A DNA stretch of 64,000 nt, taken from assembly GCA_963966185.1 (NCBI GenBank), contig CAWZYM010000145.1, forward strand, positions 288,001 through 352,000. The letters are read 5' to 3'. A program made the translations under genes and the position numbers. The first letter of the stretch is position 1; each line of letters starts with the position of its first letter. A model generated the notes under the pieces. The model worked only from the letters and a program-made list of their open reading frames with translations. It was not told where the DNA came from and made no database searches. This document shows positions 14,681 to 27,607 of this stretch, piece after piece. This DNA comes from Rhabditoides inermis (taxonomy: Eukaryota > Nematoda > Chromadorea > Rhabditida > Rhabditidae).

Positions 14681-17441
14681 CCGTTCAGGAGTCGTCCGAG
14701 ATGGACACGGAGGAGTGGGACCGTGTGCGGGAGATGCTCACCCGCATCCAAGCCCCCACCATCATGCGCATCACTCACTGCGAGGCAGACATCGAGTGGC
14801 AGGTTTGTAAATTTTTTTGTAAAATTACTTTCAACAAAAAACTGTTGGCTCTCTACTATCACTACGACATAATTACCTCTACCTGTCAGGAGAAATAAGA
14901 GACCCAGAAACACAACGGAAGACTATAAGTCTATAAGTATCAAACGTCTAGGGTCTAGGCTCTTTGGGATGGAGAGCATTGGTGTAGGTGTTTGCTTGCA
15001 GGAGCTGGACACCTCCGAGGCGTGCTCGCCCGGCGGGCCCTTCCCCCAGATAGACGCCAGCGAGTTCACATACAACATCGTCCTCTTCGAGTCCGACAAA
15101 CAACCAGGACAGATGGCCATGCCGAGATACATATCCAACTTCCGGTTAGTCCATTTCCACTGTTCATTTAACAAAGACATTAGGGATGATCGTGGAATGA
15201 GGCACACCAGACCTGAGTGTGAGACCACACTTTCTGTCAAAAACCAGTTAGAGCAGATTATACTAATAGATACAAATTGTTTGTTTTAAGTTGTGAGCCG
15301 GAGACGGGCAACAAGCTGCGTCTGTGTCGACTGCGCCCGGACACCGAGTACCACGTGCAGCTGAGGGCGAGTCTGGAGGAGAGGGAGCTGCACGGCGATC
15401 CCAGCCAGGTGGGGTGGTGATAGCGATGAATATGTGTACTGCATGTGTACAGACGAAAACAGCGAGATAACGCAAACAATCAGATGTACGGGTGTGCGAT
15501 ACGTAGTGTACTGAGTAGTATTCTTATTTTGAATCGTGATATGATATTGTGTTTTGTCAGATGGTGCAGTTCCGCACTGCGCCCTCCGTCCCCGACCCGG
15601 TCGCGCTGCCGAGGTGAGTCGATCGGGACATGCATGTGAGCCTTCTTCCCTTTGCAGGCTCGAGTCTCGCCTGCCCGACTCGCTGTCCATCGCGTGGCGC
15701 GCGCCCGCCGACAACGGAGCGCCCATCACCACATATGCCGTCTATGCGTGCAAGGTGAGGGGGTTTGTTTGTATGTTCACTTGTTTGTTTGTTTACTTGT
15801 TTGTTTGTTTGTTTGTTTGTTTGTTTGTTTGTTTGTTTGTTTGTTTGTTTGTTTGTTTGTTTGTTTGTTTGTTTGTTTGTTTGTTTGTTTGTTTGTTTGT
15901 TTGTTTGTTTGTTTGTTTGTTTGTTTGTTTGTTTGTTTGTTTGTTTGTTTGTTTGTTTGTTTGTTTGTTTGTTTGTTTGTTTGTTTGTTTGTTTGTTTGT
16001 TTGTTTGTTTGTTTGTTTGTTTGTTTGTTTGTTTGTTTGTTTGTTTGTTTGTTTGTTTGTTTGTTTGTTTGTTTGTTTGTTTGTTTGTTTGTTTGTTTGT
16101 TTTCTTTCTAATTTCTCATACATCTCTATGTTTCAGGTCTTCCCTATTACATGTAATTTTACAGTCTCGCTTTTATGTTTACCACTGCGGTCCTGCACTG
16201 ATGATGCCTCAGCAGGCAGTAGACCCCCCGCAGTGGTCGCTATCAGATAGTACTTTAGTAGTCAACTAGTCTTTAAGTAATTCTACTTGTAAGCCTGTCT
16301 GCAGGTTAAAGGGTCGAAACAGGATTCCGTCATGTATCTAGCTATTATGTTCTACTATCTGTTCTCCTATCTACTTTGAAAAACCCTCATTGTTTGTTTG
16401 TTTGTTTGTTTGTTTGTTTGTTTGTTTGTTTGTTTGTTTGTTTGTTTGTTTGTTTGTTTGTTTGTTTGTTTGTTTGTTTGTTTGTTTGTTTGTTTGTTTG
16501 TTTGTTTGTTTGTTTGTTTGTTTGTTTGTTTGTTTGATTGTTTACTTGTTTGTTTACCTGTTCACTACAGAGCACCGACTCCGATGACACTCCCGCCTGT
16601 AAGGTGTGGGAGGGCAGTGGCGAGACCGCGCGGTTAGTGGTATTTTTATATACGTTTCACAATAGTTATAAACGATGGTCTTCTACGTTGTTCATTAAAC
16701 GGCCGTTAATTGGCATGCCTAAATTGCACATAATTTACGTGTTATCAATCGTTCCCATTCCAGTCTCACGTCCCTCACTCCCTCCACTTCCTACCGTATC
16801 CGTGTGACCGCGCGCAACCGACTGGGAGAGAGCGACGCGAGCGCCCCACTAATCGCAGCCACCCGACCCGACAAGGTGCCACAGGTATGGACGGTCTCTA
16901 CCTGTACTGTACTACCTGTACTACCTGTACTGTACCTTACCTATACCCTTACCTGTACTACCTTACCTGTACTGCCTTACCTGTACTGTACCTTACCTGT
17001 ACTTTTGTCTGGCAGGCGCCCCACCCGCCGTCAGTAGTGTCTGTCTCGGCTCGCGCGTGCAAGCTCACTTGGGTGGAGCGACCAGAACACACGTACACGG
17101 TATGTTTGACGAGGAAAGCATAGCGAGAAAATGGAAGAAACGTGTAATGAATACTCGATTATTCTGAAAAAATCACTATTATTATGTTGCAGCTGGAGCA
17201 GCTGGAAGCGTGGCAGTCTGTGGTAACTGTAGTGAAGGAACGCGCCGTCGCAAATTCGGCAGTCGTCAACGACCTCCTACCGTAAGTTTGTTCACATTTT
17301 TGTTTGGTTACATGTCTACATGTTCATCTCCTTCCAGTGACAGCGAGTACCGGTTCCGTCTGATTGCGTACAACAGTGAGGGAGAGAGTCCGAGGAGCGA
17401 GTGGACACTGGTGAAGACGACTAGGGACAAGGTAGAGATAG

Positions 17442-17504
<63 letters not shown>

Positions 17505-20500
17505 TCCTCCCTTGCAGCAAGAGAAGGACCGCGTGATCACCCCGTGCCGCCCGTACATCATCGAGAATCCCCGCCGCAGTCACATCGAGATCGGATGGAA
17601 GTGCAACGGCGCAAAGTGCGTTGTCGTTTCACTACAGTTGTATAGGCCATTCCCCCCTTTCAGCGTACGGCAATATCGCTGGCTCGCCAGACAGACGAGA
17701 ATTTTATGCAAAGTTGCCCCGATTGTATGTTTTTGTGCTCAAACATGGTAAAAATGACGGAAATCGAAAAATCGAGCACTAGAGATCTCTGAGCATTCTA
17801 TCTGGGCATCTTCTCCAGAAAACTGGGCGGTGTGCGATAAGTTTGAAGAGAGTAATTAAGTTTCGGAGCTTTCCCATTGAAAATCGAGTCAAAATCAAGG
17901 TTTTTGGACTGTAATTAGAAAACGGACGCGAAAATCAAAAATCGAACACTAGAGATCGATGAGAACTACTGATACCCATCACATATCAAAATTTTGTGAG
18001 GATTGCTTAATTCTGAAAGGAGTAATTAACTTTAGAAGATGGAGAACTCTGCTTCATTAGACTTGCAAATGACCCTCATTTCCCTAAAAAGAGACCGCCA
18101 AGCGCGCGAGTTGCGCGGCCGAATGGTCTCGCACGGGCCGATAACGGTCAATTGATGCCTCAAATGCTGTCTAGTAAACATTCGGCGAAATGACTGCCGT
18201 ACGATGAACGGGGGGGATGCCCTATAACTGTATGCTGTATGATTCAATTCTGGTTTCTCCAGAGACCGCGAGTTCACCTTCCACCTGGAGGGCGCGCCGC
18301 AGCCTTCCACCGCCCAGGCGCAGCCCAAATGGAGGAGTCTGTATCGGTGAGTTTGGAATAGAACATTGTTGTGTGCCTGTAGCTTCTTTCATATAACAGC
18401 GCAGTGAAACGTAGCTAGAATTCTGTGAAGGAGACCAAGAAGACGTTAGAAAACTATAAATGGTGATATTTGATATTTGCAGCGGTCCCTCGTCGGTCTA
18501 CCTGATATCTGACGAAGACCTGTGTGTGTTCCGAGTGCAGGCGATCAGTCGACGACAGCTGGTGTCAGACTGGTCGGCGGTGCTCAAACTGGGGCCGGAC
18601 AACGACACACCTGTCGTCGCCCTGCAGGAGAAGGTGCGTCTCTCTCTCTCTCTTTCTCCCCTCTTTCTCTCTACCCCTCCTCTCTCTCTCTCTCCACCCT
18701 CTCTCTTTCAGATCTCCTCTCCCGCTCAGCTCTCCCCTCCCCGTCTCTCAGTCCGAAGCGGCGACGAGTTGATGGTGATGTGGGACGCGGTCGATTCGGT
18801 GAGTATTGATTGGTTATCGATTGTTTATTTATTGATTTTCAGATCCCTCCGTCTACCACCCTCATGTACGAACTGCGCAGAGTGGACGGATGCACGAGGG
18901 TGATCTACTCAGGTGAGTTACAGTACACCAGATTCAAAGTACCGTACCCCTGATTCAGGCTGCGAGCCGCGCCATCTCATCGCTGGACTGGAGGAGAACG
19001 AGCATGTCGAACTGCAGGTGCGCTAAACAAGATGATCTTATTGTTTTGCATACATTTATTTAAAAAGAGATTTTGTAACAGGGTAACATTGATCATGTTT
19101 CGGTTTCGAACTATTTACGCTACCCGTGAAACGTATAATTATGTCAATACGAGAGAGAAGGAGGAAAACTGAGATAGAGGGATACATATCCAATCAATCC
19201 AATCTCTCGTCTCCGTGCAGGTGCGGGCGGTTGTGCTGTCGGATGCGGGCCGTCGCTTCGAGTCCCCGTGGTCGGGATGCGCGGGCGGCGGCTGTGGAGG
19301 CTCATCCCCATCCAGCCCCATAGACGGACGCAGCATCGACGGAAGGGGGCCGGGCAGCGTCAGCAGGACTACCAGTGGTGCGGCTTTACCTTCATTTACA
19401 AGAACATCGTTTCTTTATCGCAAATCGCACTACGTTTCACATGACGCATTAGATACTTGCGCTTGTACAGATCTCCAATTCCGCGTAGGTAGCCTCTCAT
19501 TTGCAGTGTGTTCGTCTTCCGCCCTTGGTTCCGGTCTGTCGTCGTCTGCGGTTGGATCTTCCGTCTCCCTCCCGTCGCCCCACTCACTCCAAGTATCCTC
19601 CGACAAGACACTCCTCCGATGGAGTGGCGACGACGGAATGCGCTACCGTGTCAGGTGAGCGGTCCGAAAGCGTCGTGGGTGGTCTAACTCCGCTCTGTTG
19701 CAGGTGTGTTCCGGACCAGGAGAGTTTCGGTGAGGTGTGTGGAGAGACGAGCGACCGACGCTTCTCGCTAGCCGATCTCAAACCAAACAGCGACTACTCC
19801 GTCACTGTGAGTATCCATTATAGCTTGATAAGATGATAACGAGATAAACCATTTCTATGGAAACCCGTCGGTAACCTTAACTCCGTAAGTCTTATACAAC
19901 TACAAATGATACATGCACCTTTTCAGATTCAATCGTTCCTCCCATCCACTTCGGAGTGCTCCGCCCCCTCGGAATGCTTGCGGCTGCACACCCCACACGC
20001 ACTTCCACCCAGACCCAGCAATGTGGTGCGTCTCTCTCTCTCTCTCTTTCTCTCTCTCTCCTCTCTCTATCTCTCTTCTCTCTCTCCCTCTCTCTCTCCC
20101 TCTCTCTCTCTTCCTCTTTCTCTCTTTCTCCCTCTCTCTCTCTCCCCCTTTCTCTCTCTTTATCTCTTTCTCTCATCTCTCACCTTCTCTCTCTCTCTCC
20201 CTCTCATTCTCTCTCTCTCTCTAGGTCGTCGAAGGCAAGGGCAGCCACGAGCTTATCATCCGTTGGAGTTGTGGTGAGGAGAAGGGAACCAGCGCCATCC
20301 TACAGTACCACGTGCGAGTCAGCAGAGACGCAGAGGTGGGTGGTGAGAGCCCCTTCGTGGGTGGCCCTTCAGTTGATGGTCCGTTACTCGTTGTGTTGCA
20401 GGTTCTCCGCGAGACCTGCATCCTCCCTCCCTCCTCTTCCAGCAACGATGAGTGCGAGTATAGGTACGTTCGAATCACCAAAAATACATGCACAATTTTC

Positions 20501-22640
20501 AATAGCGGCTCGTCACTGGCCTTTCCCATTGCGCACTACTCGCAACTGCCAACAGCATTTCCGTTTTCAGGGTGGACGGATTGGATCCGGACACGGTGTA
20601 TTGCATCGAGCTGTCGGCAGAGAACAGTATCGGAAGAGGGGAGACTGCCCGGCTGACCGGACGCACCCGACGACCGCCGCCCGATCCACCACGGTATGCA
20701 CCATCACCTCTCTCTCTCCCCCTCTCTCTTTCTCTCTTTCTCTCTCTCTCTCATTACATCTACTTTCCAGTATCGACTGCGACCCGGAGCCGACGACCCT
20801 TCGTCTCAAGTGGAAACCAGCAATCGCACAGCGGTGAGTCAATCGATCAATCAATCAATCAATCAATCAATCGAATCGATATATTGGTAAATTGTTCTAC
20901 ATTGCAGCTCTCCGCCTCTCACGTACAAGGTGGTTCGCCTGTCAGATAACGACGCACACATCGCAGTCTATGAGGTGAAGACTGCTAGGGTCATGTCAGT
21001 CAATGGTCGATGTGTTTCAGTGTAACTATTTTATAAAATCTGTTATGGTTGCAGGGCGAGAACAACTCGACTCGCGTGCGCGGTCTGCAGGAGAACACGG
21101 CATACCGATTCCAGATCCGGGCCGGAGACAAGTCAGTCCAAGGCGCTTTCTCTTACTCGCATGGAAAATGCCTAAAATGACAACCACTAAATTCCTATCA
21201 AGGCTACGCAGATGGATGAACCGATCCGAACGTACTATTCCACTAAATTTACACCAATGCTACTTTATGGAACAATCCGTATCACTCAGCAATAACAGCA
21301 AGACCATATCTATAATGTGTTACCTGTTGCAAAACATGTGCTCATGAATAGCGATGCCGAATAATTTGATTTGATTTGATTCGATTCGATTTGAAATCAC
21401 TTAATCTAAACTCGCGTTTTCTATGTGATATCTCTATTGCGTGATATTGAATGATTTGCAGGCTGACGGGACACGGCGCGTGGTCTGCCGTGTACGAGTT
21501 CCACACCACACTCGCCCCGCCCCCCGCACTCAGAACACAACCAACAAGTACGCCCAGTGGACAGGGATACTATCAGGTTCGAACAAGCACATGCTCTTTT
21601 TATTCTCTCTAGTACAAGAAATAGTGCAAAGTTACTAACACAAACAGTTTAACGCATATGATTTCAGGTAAATACATTGTTTGTTTTTCAGATCGAATGG
21701 CAGCAGGCGATTCCGAAGCAGCAGCAGAAGACCGTCTTCTACAGGCTGCAACTCGTCGACGTCGTGGCAGATAGCAGATGGACGACGGTAGGTCACCCCC
21801 CATCTCTCCCCCCTCTCTCTCCTCTCTCTCTATCTCTCTATCTCTATCTCTCTCTCCCTCCCTCCCTCCCTCCCTCCCACCTATCCCCCTCTCTCCCCCC
21901 CCCCTCTCTCTCCTCTCTCTATCTCTCTATCTCTATCTCTCTCTCCCTCCCTCCCTTCCCTCCCCCCTATCTCTCTCTCACCCCCCCTCTCTCTCTCTCT
22001 CCCCTCTCTCTCTATCTCTCTCTCTCTCCCTCCCTCCCTCCCCCCTATCCCTCTCTCTCCTCTCTCTCTCTCCCTCTCTCTCTCTCACCCCTGTCCTCCC
22101 AGATCTACGAGGGTCCCCAGCCGTCGTACTGCCTTCGCGCCCTCGACTATCCGGGCGCTGTCCAACTCCGTGTCATGTGTGTCCGTCGGGAGGGAGAAGG
22201 TGAGGCGCCGCCCACTGTGACCACGCCCCCTTTTCTCATTCTAGGCGAACTCCACTCATCTCCCTCCCCCGTTTTGTACATTGCGAATTCGAAGCGAAGC
22301 GATGGAGCGAATGGAATGCAAGGTAATCAATAATTCGATATACAAAATCAAAAACATGCAATTAAGAATTCGAAAATTTCAGGTGCGTTGGAAGAGCGTG
22401 AACCGAATACGTACGACAAAGTGAAACGTTTCGTGATCGATCGAAGCATTGCGACAGCCGCCATTGTGGGTTTATCGATTTATCGATAGTTTGCGAATGA
22501 CGACATTCCAGATAATCTTTGTGATGTGTTCCTTCTTCGCTGCCCTCTGCTTCGAAAACATTGCGGACACATCCAAGCCGATTGCCCCGCCTCCTATCGC
22601 CCCGCCCCCAATCATCGCCCCTCCGCGGCCCGAATTGTAG
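13141..22640 (+). CDS. FNDC3: FNDC3-type fibronectin-III tail-anchored membrane protein
   Basis: A 37-exon model whose phases all close: 1265 aa, against about 1200 in vertebrate FNDC3A. Exons: 13141-13251, 13390-13507, 13712-13801, 14083-14258, 14373-14543, 14689-14802, 15002-15144, 15291-15408, 15561-15613, 15658-15754, 16571-16632, 16764-16884, 17016-17099, 17193-17281, 17338-17431, 17518-17615, 18263-18346, 18483-18633, 18712-18798, 18843-18912, 18959-19017, 19221-19377, 19507-19654, 19704-19806, 19927-20025, 20225-20335, 20402-20463, 20571-20693, 20771-20833, 20908-20974, 21055-21131, 21462-21576, 21692-21787, 22103-22199, 22245-22322, 22383-22465, 22512-22640. Residues about 82-165 match the FNDC3 N-terminal block (VQIGETLSL, PATIRMVGESG, MVPPGHMVHQIVDEQG). 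Serial FN3 modules follow from about residue 223 (motifs APADNGAPITTY and FRLIAYNSEGES). A hydrophobic segment at about 1215-1236 precedes a Pro-rich tail and fits the family's C-terminal membrane anchor. FNDC3 proteins are ER/Golgi-associated membrane proteins of poorly known function. The start could lie further upstream; an alternative ATG exon at 12,174-12,201 does not phase into exon 1. Confidence 0.9.
15764..16103. repeat. (TTTG)n array, about 80 units, in FNDC3 intron
   Basis: An almost perfect TTTG tetranucleotide array begins right after the donor of the exon ending at 15,754. A second array is at 16,391-16,551 in the same intron, with about 290 bp of unique sequence between them. 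Long FVCL reading frames across it are repeat translation. Confidence 0.95.
16391..16551. repeat. Second (TTTG)n array in same FNDC3 intron
   Basis: About 40 TTTG units ending 20 bp before the next exon (16,571). They run on the same strand as the first array. Confidence 0.95.
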
Positions 22641-23100
22641 GGATCCTGGAAAGGGACCATCCGCTTGTCTGTACCTATTCTGTCTCTCTGTCCCATATCC
22701 CGTTGGTTTCTGCCTTTACTTGATTACAGTACCCCATCCATCCGTATTTGTCACATACAGTATCCCCATACAAATTGCCACCCGCTGTCTCTGACTTGGT
22801 CGCCGTGTCTGTACTCTCTCGCAATCGTGTGATGTCTCGCTTCTCTCTCCCCACCTTCTAGTACAGGATATTTCTGTGATTTGGAATCATTTCTATCCCT
22901 CCGTTCGTGGTATACCAAGCATTTCCCTGCGTTTCTCTTTTTTTCTATTTCCATAATAATGTTGTCTACTGGAATATCGGTGATTGTGCGTGCTAATTGT
23001 AGATACTGTATGTTGTGGTAGGGTGTGATAGGCCCCGCCCATCGAGGCACAGCCCTTTTTGGCACCGCCCACTCGAGTTGTAGTCCCACGAGTTGTGACC

Positions 23101-23106
23101 AATAAA
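23101..23106 (+). promoter_or_regulatory. Poly(A) signal AATAAA, FNDC3 gene
   Basis: AATAAA lies 461 nt after the FNDC3 stop codon and is the first canonical hexamer on that strand that fits the 3' end. Confidence 0.5.
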
Positions 23107-23187
23107 AATGTTCAAATGTGTCGATTATTAAATGAGGAGAAGAACATAACTTTTTCGCCTTTCTAATTCCACTGCAAGAATATTGTC

Positions 23188-23381
23188 AACCCGGCGCGAG
23201 TTGGACTCTGTGGTCTCAGAAATGAGCGGCGCGGGTTTGTTTCGCCGTCTTCAGTAAGGGTCAATTCAGACCTGAATCTGAGTGTGATGATCACAGGCGA
23301 TGATGTCTACTGACTTACACCGCACGGACCCAAAGGACCGCAACTCCCGAGGGCGCCAGATCTGATACAGATTTTGAAGAC
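23188..23381 (-). repeat. Dispersed repeat family B, copy 2 (inverted)
   Basis: Reverse-complement counterpart of 5452-5645, about 195 bp with scattered substitutions and no reading frame. Confidence 0.85.
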
Positions 23382-23736
23382 AAACTTTTTGAATGCGCAC
23401 TTTCTAGTTGGAAGTCGTCACAAATATGATCCAATCAAAGACGGCTTCAATCTCGATTCTCTCTGCCTCACGTTCATTCTCTCATTGCATTGCTCACCCT
23501 ACTCTTGATATCCCCCATAAAGGAAAGTGCTCCGCAAAAAATATTTTTTCATATACCATCTCGAATAAAACTTTCAATCACAGTACTAGATACAACCACA
23601 AACAATTCAACGATTTCGATAAAACCCAACAATCCAACAATAATCAAAAACCAAGCACAGATACATACTCACAAAAATATCTCTACAAGACTCGTATAGC
23701 TGGTTTCCTGGTTCTCCCCTCTTCCTTGCTTCCATC

Positions 23737-23929
23737 CTAAGAATGTCTGGCGCGGGTCATCTCCAACCAATCGACCAACCGCTCCCTCCCAGTCACCCTC
23801 GCCCCCGTCTCTCCAGCCAGATCGGACAGCAGCCGACGAGCCTCCGCCTTCCGAAAGCCGCCCCAACCACGACGGACCAACAGAGACAGCCACAACGGCA
23901 CACGTGAGTCTGGAGAAGGAGGGATGAGG

Positions 23930-23962
<33 letters not shown>

Positions 23963-26900
23963 AGAGAGAGAGAGGGAGGAGAGAGAGGGGAAGGAGGAGA
24001 GAGGGAGAGGCTGACCCGCGACGACGCGCCTCCACTGCGCAGTGCACGAATGCTCATCTATGAGCAGCTCAAGATGAATGCCCTCCACGTTCGGCAACTG
24101 AAACACATACCGTAATCGCATTACATCAGACTACGAACTACATAACTACTTAGAACTGAGAAAAGCGTAGCGGACTGACTGACCCGCTTGAGGGTGTTGA
24201 CAATGGGGGCGCTGCGGTCGGGATGCGTGCACACCGCGTTCGCCCACACACTCGCGAAGCGACCAGCCACGTCGACCACGTCCCTGCAACGGTTACGGTA
24301 GCCTACAACTTGTGTTCTCATCCATGCTTCAACATTTCTCACCGCAGTCGAAAAACCGCAGTTTTTGCAGTGACTCACTCAGTTGCGGCCGACACGTCGA
24401 CGACTAGATGTAGTCGTCCGTTCTTGTGTGGGCAGTGGTGTGGAGAGGCGCGCGCGCCGAGAGACACGCAGCGCACGCGAGGCAGCCACGGCAGCTCCTC
24501 CAGCAGCCAGCCAGGCATGCGCGGCTTCCTCCACACGCCCGCGCCAACCCACACCTCATCCGACTCGTTCACAAACGACACGTGCGACACGTGGCGCGCG
24601 TGCTGCGAGACGGCGCGAGACCACTCCCAGCACATGGCTACAATGCCATCCCCCGCTCTGCCTCGGACCGACTAACTACACGCACAACGCACCATAGTCA
24701 ATGTCTCCATTGTGATCGTGCTTGACGCTCACTCCGGCGAAACTGAGCCGCTGCCCCGGACTGTCGAACCTCGATGTGCCCTTTCTCTTAAAAGTGGAGA
24801 CGACCAGCTCCTGCATTCCAGTGAACGGCTCATCCCCGCAATCCTTCAGCATCTTCTTCCAGTGGCGGGAGGCGAGGCGCAGCGAGTCTCGCGACTCCAC
24901 GTCCAGGTGCGACAGAATGCACCGCACCGCGTCCGGATACAGGACACTCAGCTCGAGGGTCGGCGTCTTAAAAAGTCAGTTCACAAATATAGTTTTGAAT
25001 GAGTTGTATGCAAATGAAAATATATAAGTTACACTTGATGAATACAATATTGGTGACCTTGGAGCGGCGGACGGGGATGGTGATGACATGCGGCCAGATG
25101 CTGCTTGGTTTTTGTGCCACTTTCCTCTCGCGCCAGTCGATCACGACATGGGAGAGCTGTGTGGCCTCCTTCCACCGACACCGCACCCACTTGCTGCGAC
25201 CGGGCAGCAGCACTCCCCCCGCCGGCACAGCCTCGCACCCGCACCCACCGCGCACACGCCACTCCGCCCCCACACTGCTGCCCACGCTGTTGTGTAGCTA
25301 GAACGCGTGGTGTAAGTACAAAAAAAAACACGAAAAACAGTAGCAATAACTAACGATGAAAGTGTCCCGGCTGCGTGGATTGTCGACATCAAAGTGCAGA
25401 GCGAGAGTGGAGGTAGAGAGATTGGCAGTGATCACCTGCAACAGAGTGGACACTGAGCAAAACTGAGTGAGGCAAGACCATGAACCCTCCTAAACGACAC
25501 TCACAGCCTCGGTAGCTTCCTTCTTGTCGTGGTTGTGAACGCGGGGCAGCCAAGGCGCAGACTCGGTGACAGGCGGGCGAGAGACGAGACCTGTAGTACG
25601 ACAACGTCTACATATCTCTCTTCCCTCGCCCCACCCACCCAGCTCGAACTCTGTGTGCAGCCCGTCCAACTTGTGCTGTGCCACGTCCATCAGAAACGGC
25701 GCGTGCTCATAGGGGTAGTGCCTAGAAACGACCATGACACAAGAGCACAAAATGGAATGACACCCACCATTGCCAGCTGACGGGGCCTCCGTGGGCGTAT
25801 CGCAGCTGCCACTGCACACCTCGAATGAACTCCTCCGCCCATATGGCACGTACCTCGCGAGAGTGGAAGGCGGTGGCACGGGAGAACGAGTACTAGAACA
25901 CAATCAGTACATTCGTCGGCTTACAATCTATCTGTCAATCAATCGGTCGGTTCATCGTTGATATTGACAATCACCAATCACAACGGACTTCACCTTCTCA
26001 TTCCACACGAGCCAGCCGATGAGCTTGAGGAAGTTGGGTACGACGAGGCTGCCCGAATCGGTGAGGTACGTGTAGCCTGCAAAGCGAGGCGGATGGACCA
26101 CTTAATTAATGAACACTGCAATAGCAACTCATGGGAACATCCATGCAAAGTATATCAATATAACCCACCTTTGTCGCGGTAACTCGCGCTTTCGATGTAT
26201 ACGTCGATGAGATCGGGCAGCGACTCGAACAATCCCGGAACCACGTCGGTACCGAGCAGCGACACCAGCAGCACCTGAGATCAATCAATAAATCAATAAA
26301 TTCAATCGATACATATATTCAATCAATCCCCCTCACCCAGTCGTCGACGATGCGCTCGCTGTCGAACACGAACCAACCCGCGAACCACGAGTTCTCCTGA
26401 ACAAGATTATAAAGTACTCAAAACGAACATATAGAAAACGATGAGAAGAAGAAAATACTACAGGTGAGAAATAGCAAAAAGTAAGAAAAAAAATCGTGCA
26501 CGTGACATGACTTACACGCAAATGTCGGAACTGCTCGCATACGAGCTGCGTGAAGGTGTCGAGGTGGAGGAGATGGAAGGAGGGCTCTCCCACATACCAA
26601 CACACGCTGCCGGCAGACGCAGACCTCAACACACAACACACTACGTATTAGATGAATTCTAATCAAATGAAAAAGCGTCAAACATTGATTCACTTGATGT
26701 TGCGGCCATCTTCAGAGACGCGGAGTAGGGAGACGTGAGGAACGTGTAAAGAGACTGCGCGCCTCACCTACAACATTGATTTGTTTGGATACTAATGAGA
26801 CGAAGTTGCTGTGAAGCTATGATTATCAACTCACAACCATCTACGATCCACCTTTTTCTTAAATCGTGAACGGTAGGCATAGTTATTCATGACATGCTGT

Positions 26901-27607
26901 GATAGGAATAAGATAATGCTAACCATGTTGAGGTCGATCCCATAGATGTAGTGTGAGGTGTCGGGGCAGTAGCCGCGACGCGCCCTCTCCACCCGAATCG
27001 ACGCGGCCACCTTCTCACCACACTCTCCCGGACACTGAAACACAGTTGTGATATAGCACATAAACTATGAAACTAACCTCTGGCGATGAGATGTGAACAC
27101 GCAGCGAGCGCCATGAGCGATGCGCGTCCGCCAGCGTTCGGATGCGATCGGTGAGCGCTTCGTACACTGCTGTCATAAACGGTTCGTTCCCTCGGCTGAA
27201 CAGACGGTTGGCGCAACAACAATAAGCAAGTGGAAACGACACACCTATCGCATTTCTTCTGCAGACTGGCCGCCTTGGCGCGAGGCAGCTCGCCGTCAAA
27301 AGCTGTGTAAAGCATCTGGCGCGGACGGATCGTGTTCACGAGGAACTGAAATTTAAGCATGAGACGAGAACAAAGGAAACAACCTCGACGTGTCTCGCGA
27401 TGTGTGCGGGGGTGAGTGTGCCACGCTCGCCTTCTTCGCAACACTCCGCCAGCACTTGGTCCATGCAGATGTAGAGATGATCGACAGGCGGAAGCTGCAT
27501 ATATAACCATGTTTCACTATAAGAACACGTGACCCCACCTTAGTTGCGATGACGACATTGAGGGATCGGGCGTAGGGAGCGCCCAGAACGCTCAACGGAG
27601 TGTCCAT
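23737..27607 (-). CDS. XRN-like pseudo-exoribonuclease joined to an F-box region
   Basis: A 20-exon model with closed phases, 822 aa. Exons (5' to 3'): 27607-27539, 27494-27384, 27345-27245, 27195-27078, 27034-26924, 26767-26694, 26624-26516, 26396-26337, 26274-26169, 26076-25994, 25892-25768, 25721-25639, 25590-25505, 25435-25355, 25297-25058, 24966-24693, 24661-24379, 24283-24184, 24097-24016, 23909-23737. Residues 1-440 align to XRN 5'-3' exonucleases: LYICMDQ for LYLDMNG, FDGELPRAK for VDGVAPRAK, PGECGEK for PGEGEHK, YIYGIDLNM for CIYGLDADL, RIVDDW and LLGTDVVP for RIIDDW and LVGNDFIP, and YPYEHAPFLMD for YPYHYAPFLSD. Three of the seven expected metal-binding acids are replaced (Cys33, Gly139, Asn169), so nuclease activity is doubtful. 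Residues about 526-565 are an F-box (LYPDAVRCILSHLD), followed by about 260 aa I cannot assign. F-box proteins normally act as SKP1/Cullin adaptors. XRN and F-box parts could instead be two neighbouring genes: the joining introns are phase 0 and give no independent proof. Confidence 0.75.

Larger units (their letters stand above)
22641..23736. other. Tail-to-tail intergenic region, FNDC3 and XRN/F-box genes
   Basis: It holds the FNDC3 3' UTR and poly(A) signal (23,101), copy 2 of repeat B (23,188-23,381), and AT-rich sequence up to the stop of the minus-strand gene at 23,737. No further gene was seen. Confidence 0.6.

Noticed and set aside
15557..16269. Long FVCL or TNKQ reading frames
   Set aside because: Translation of the (TTTG)n array inside an intron.
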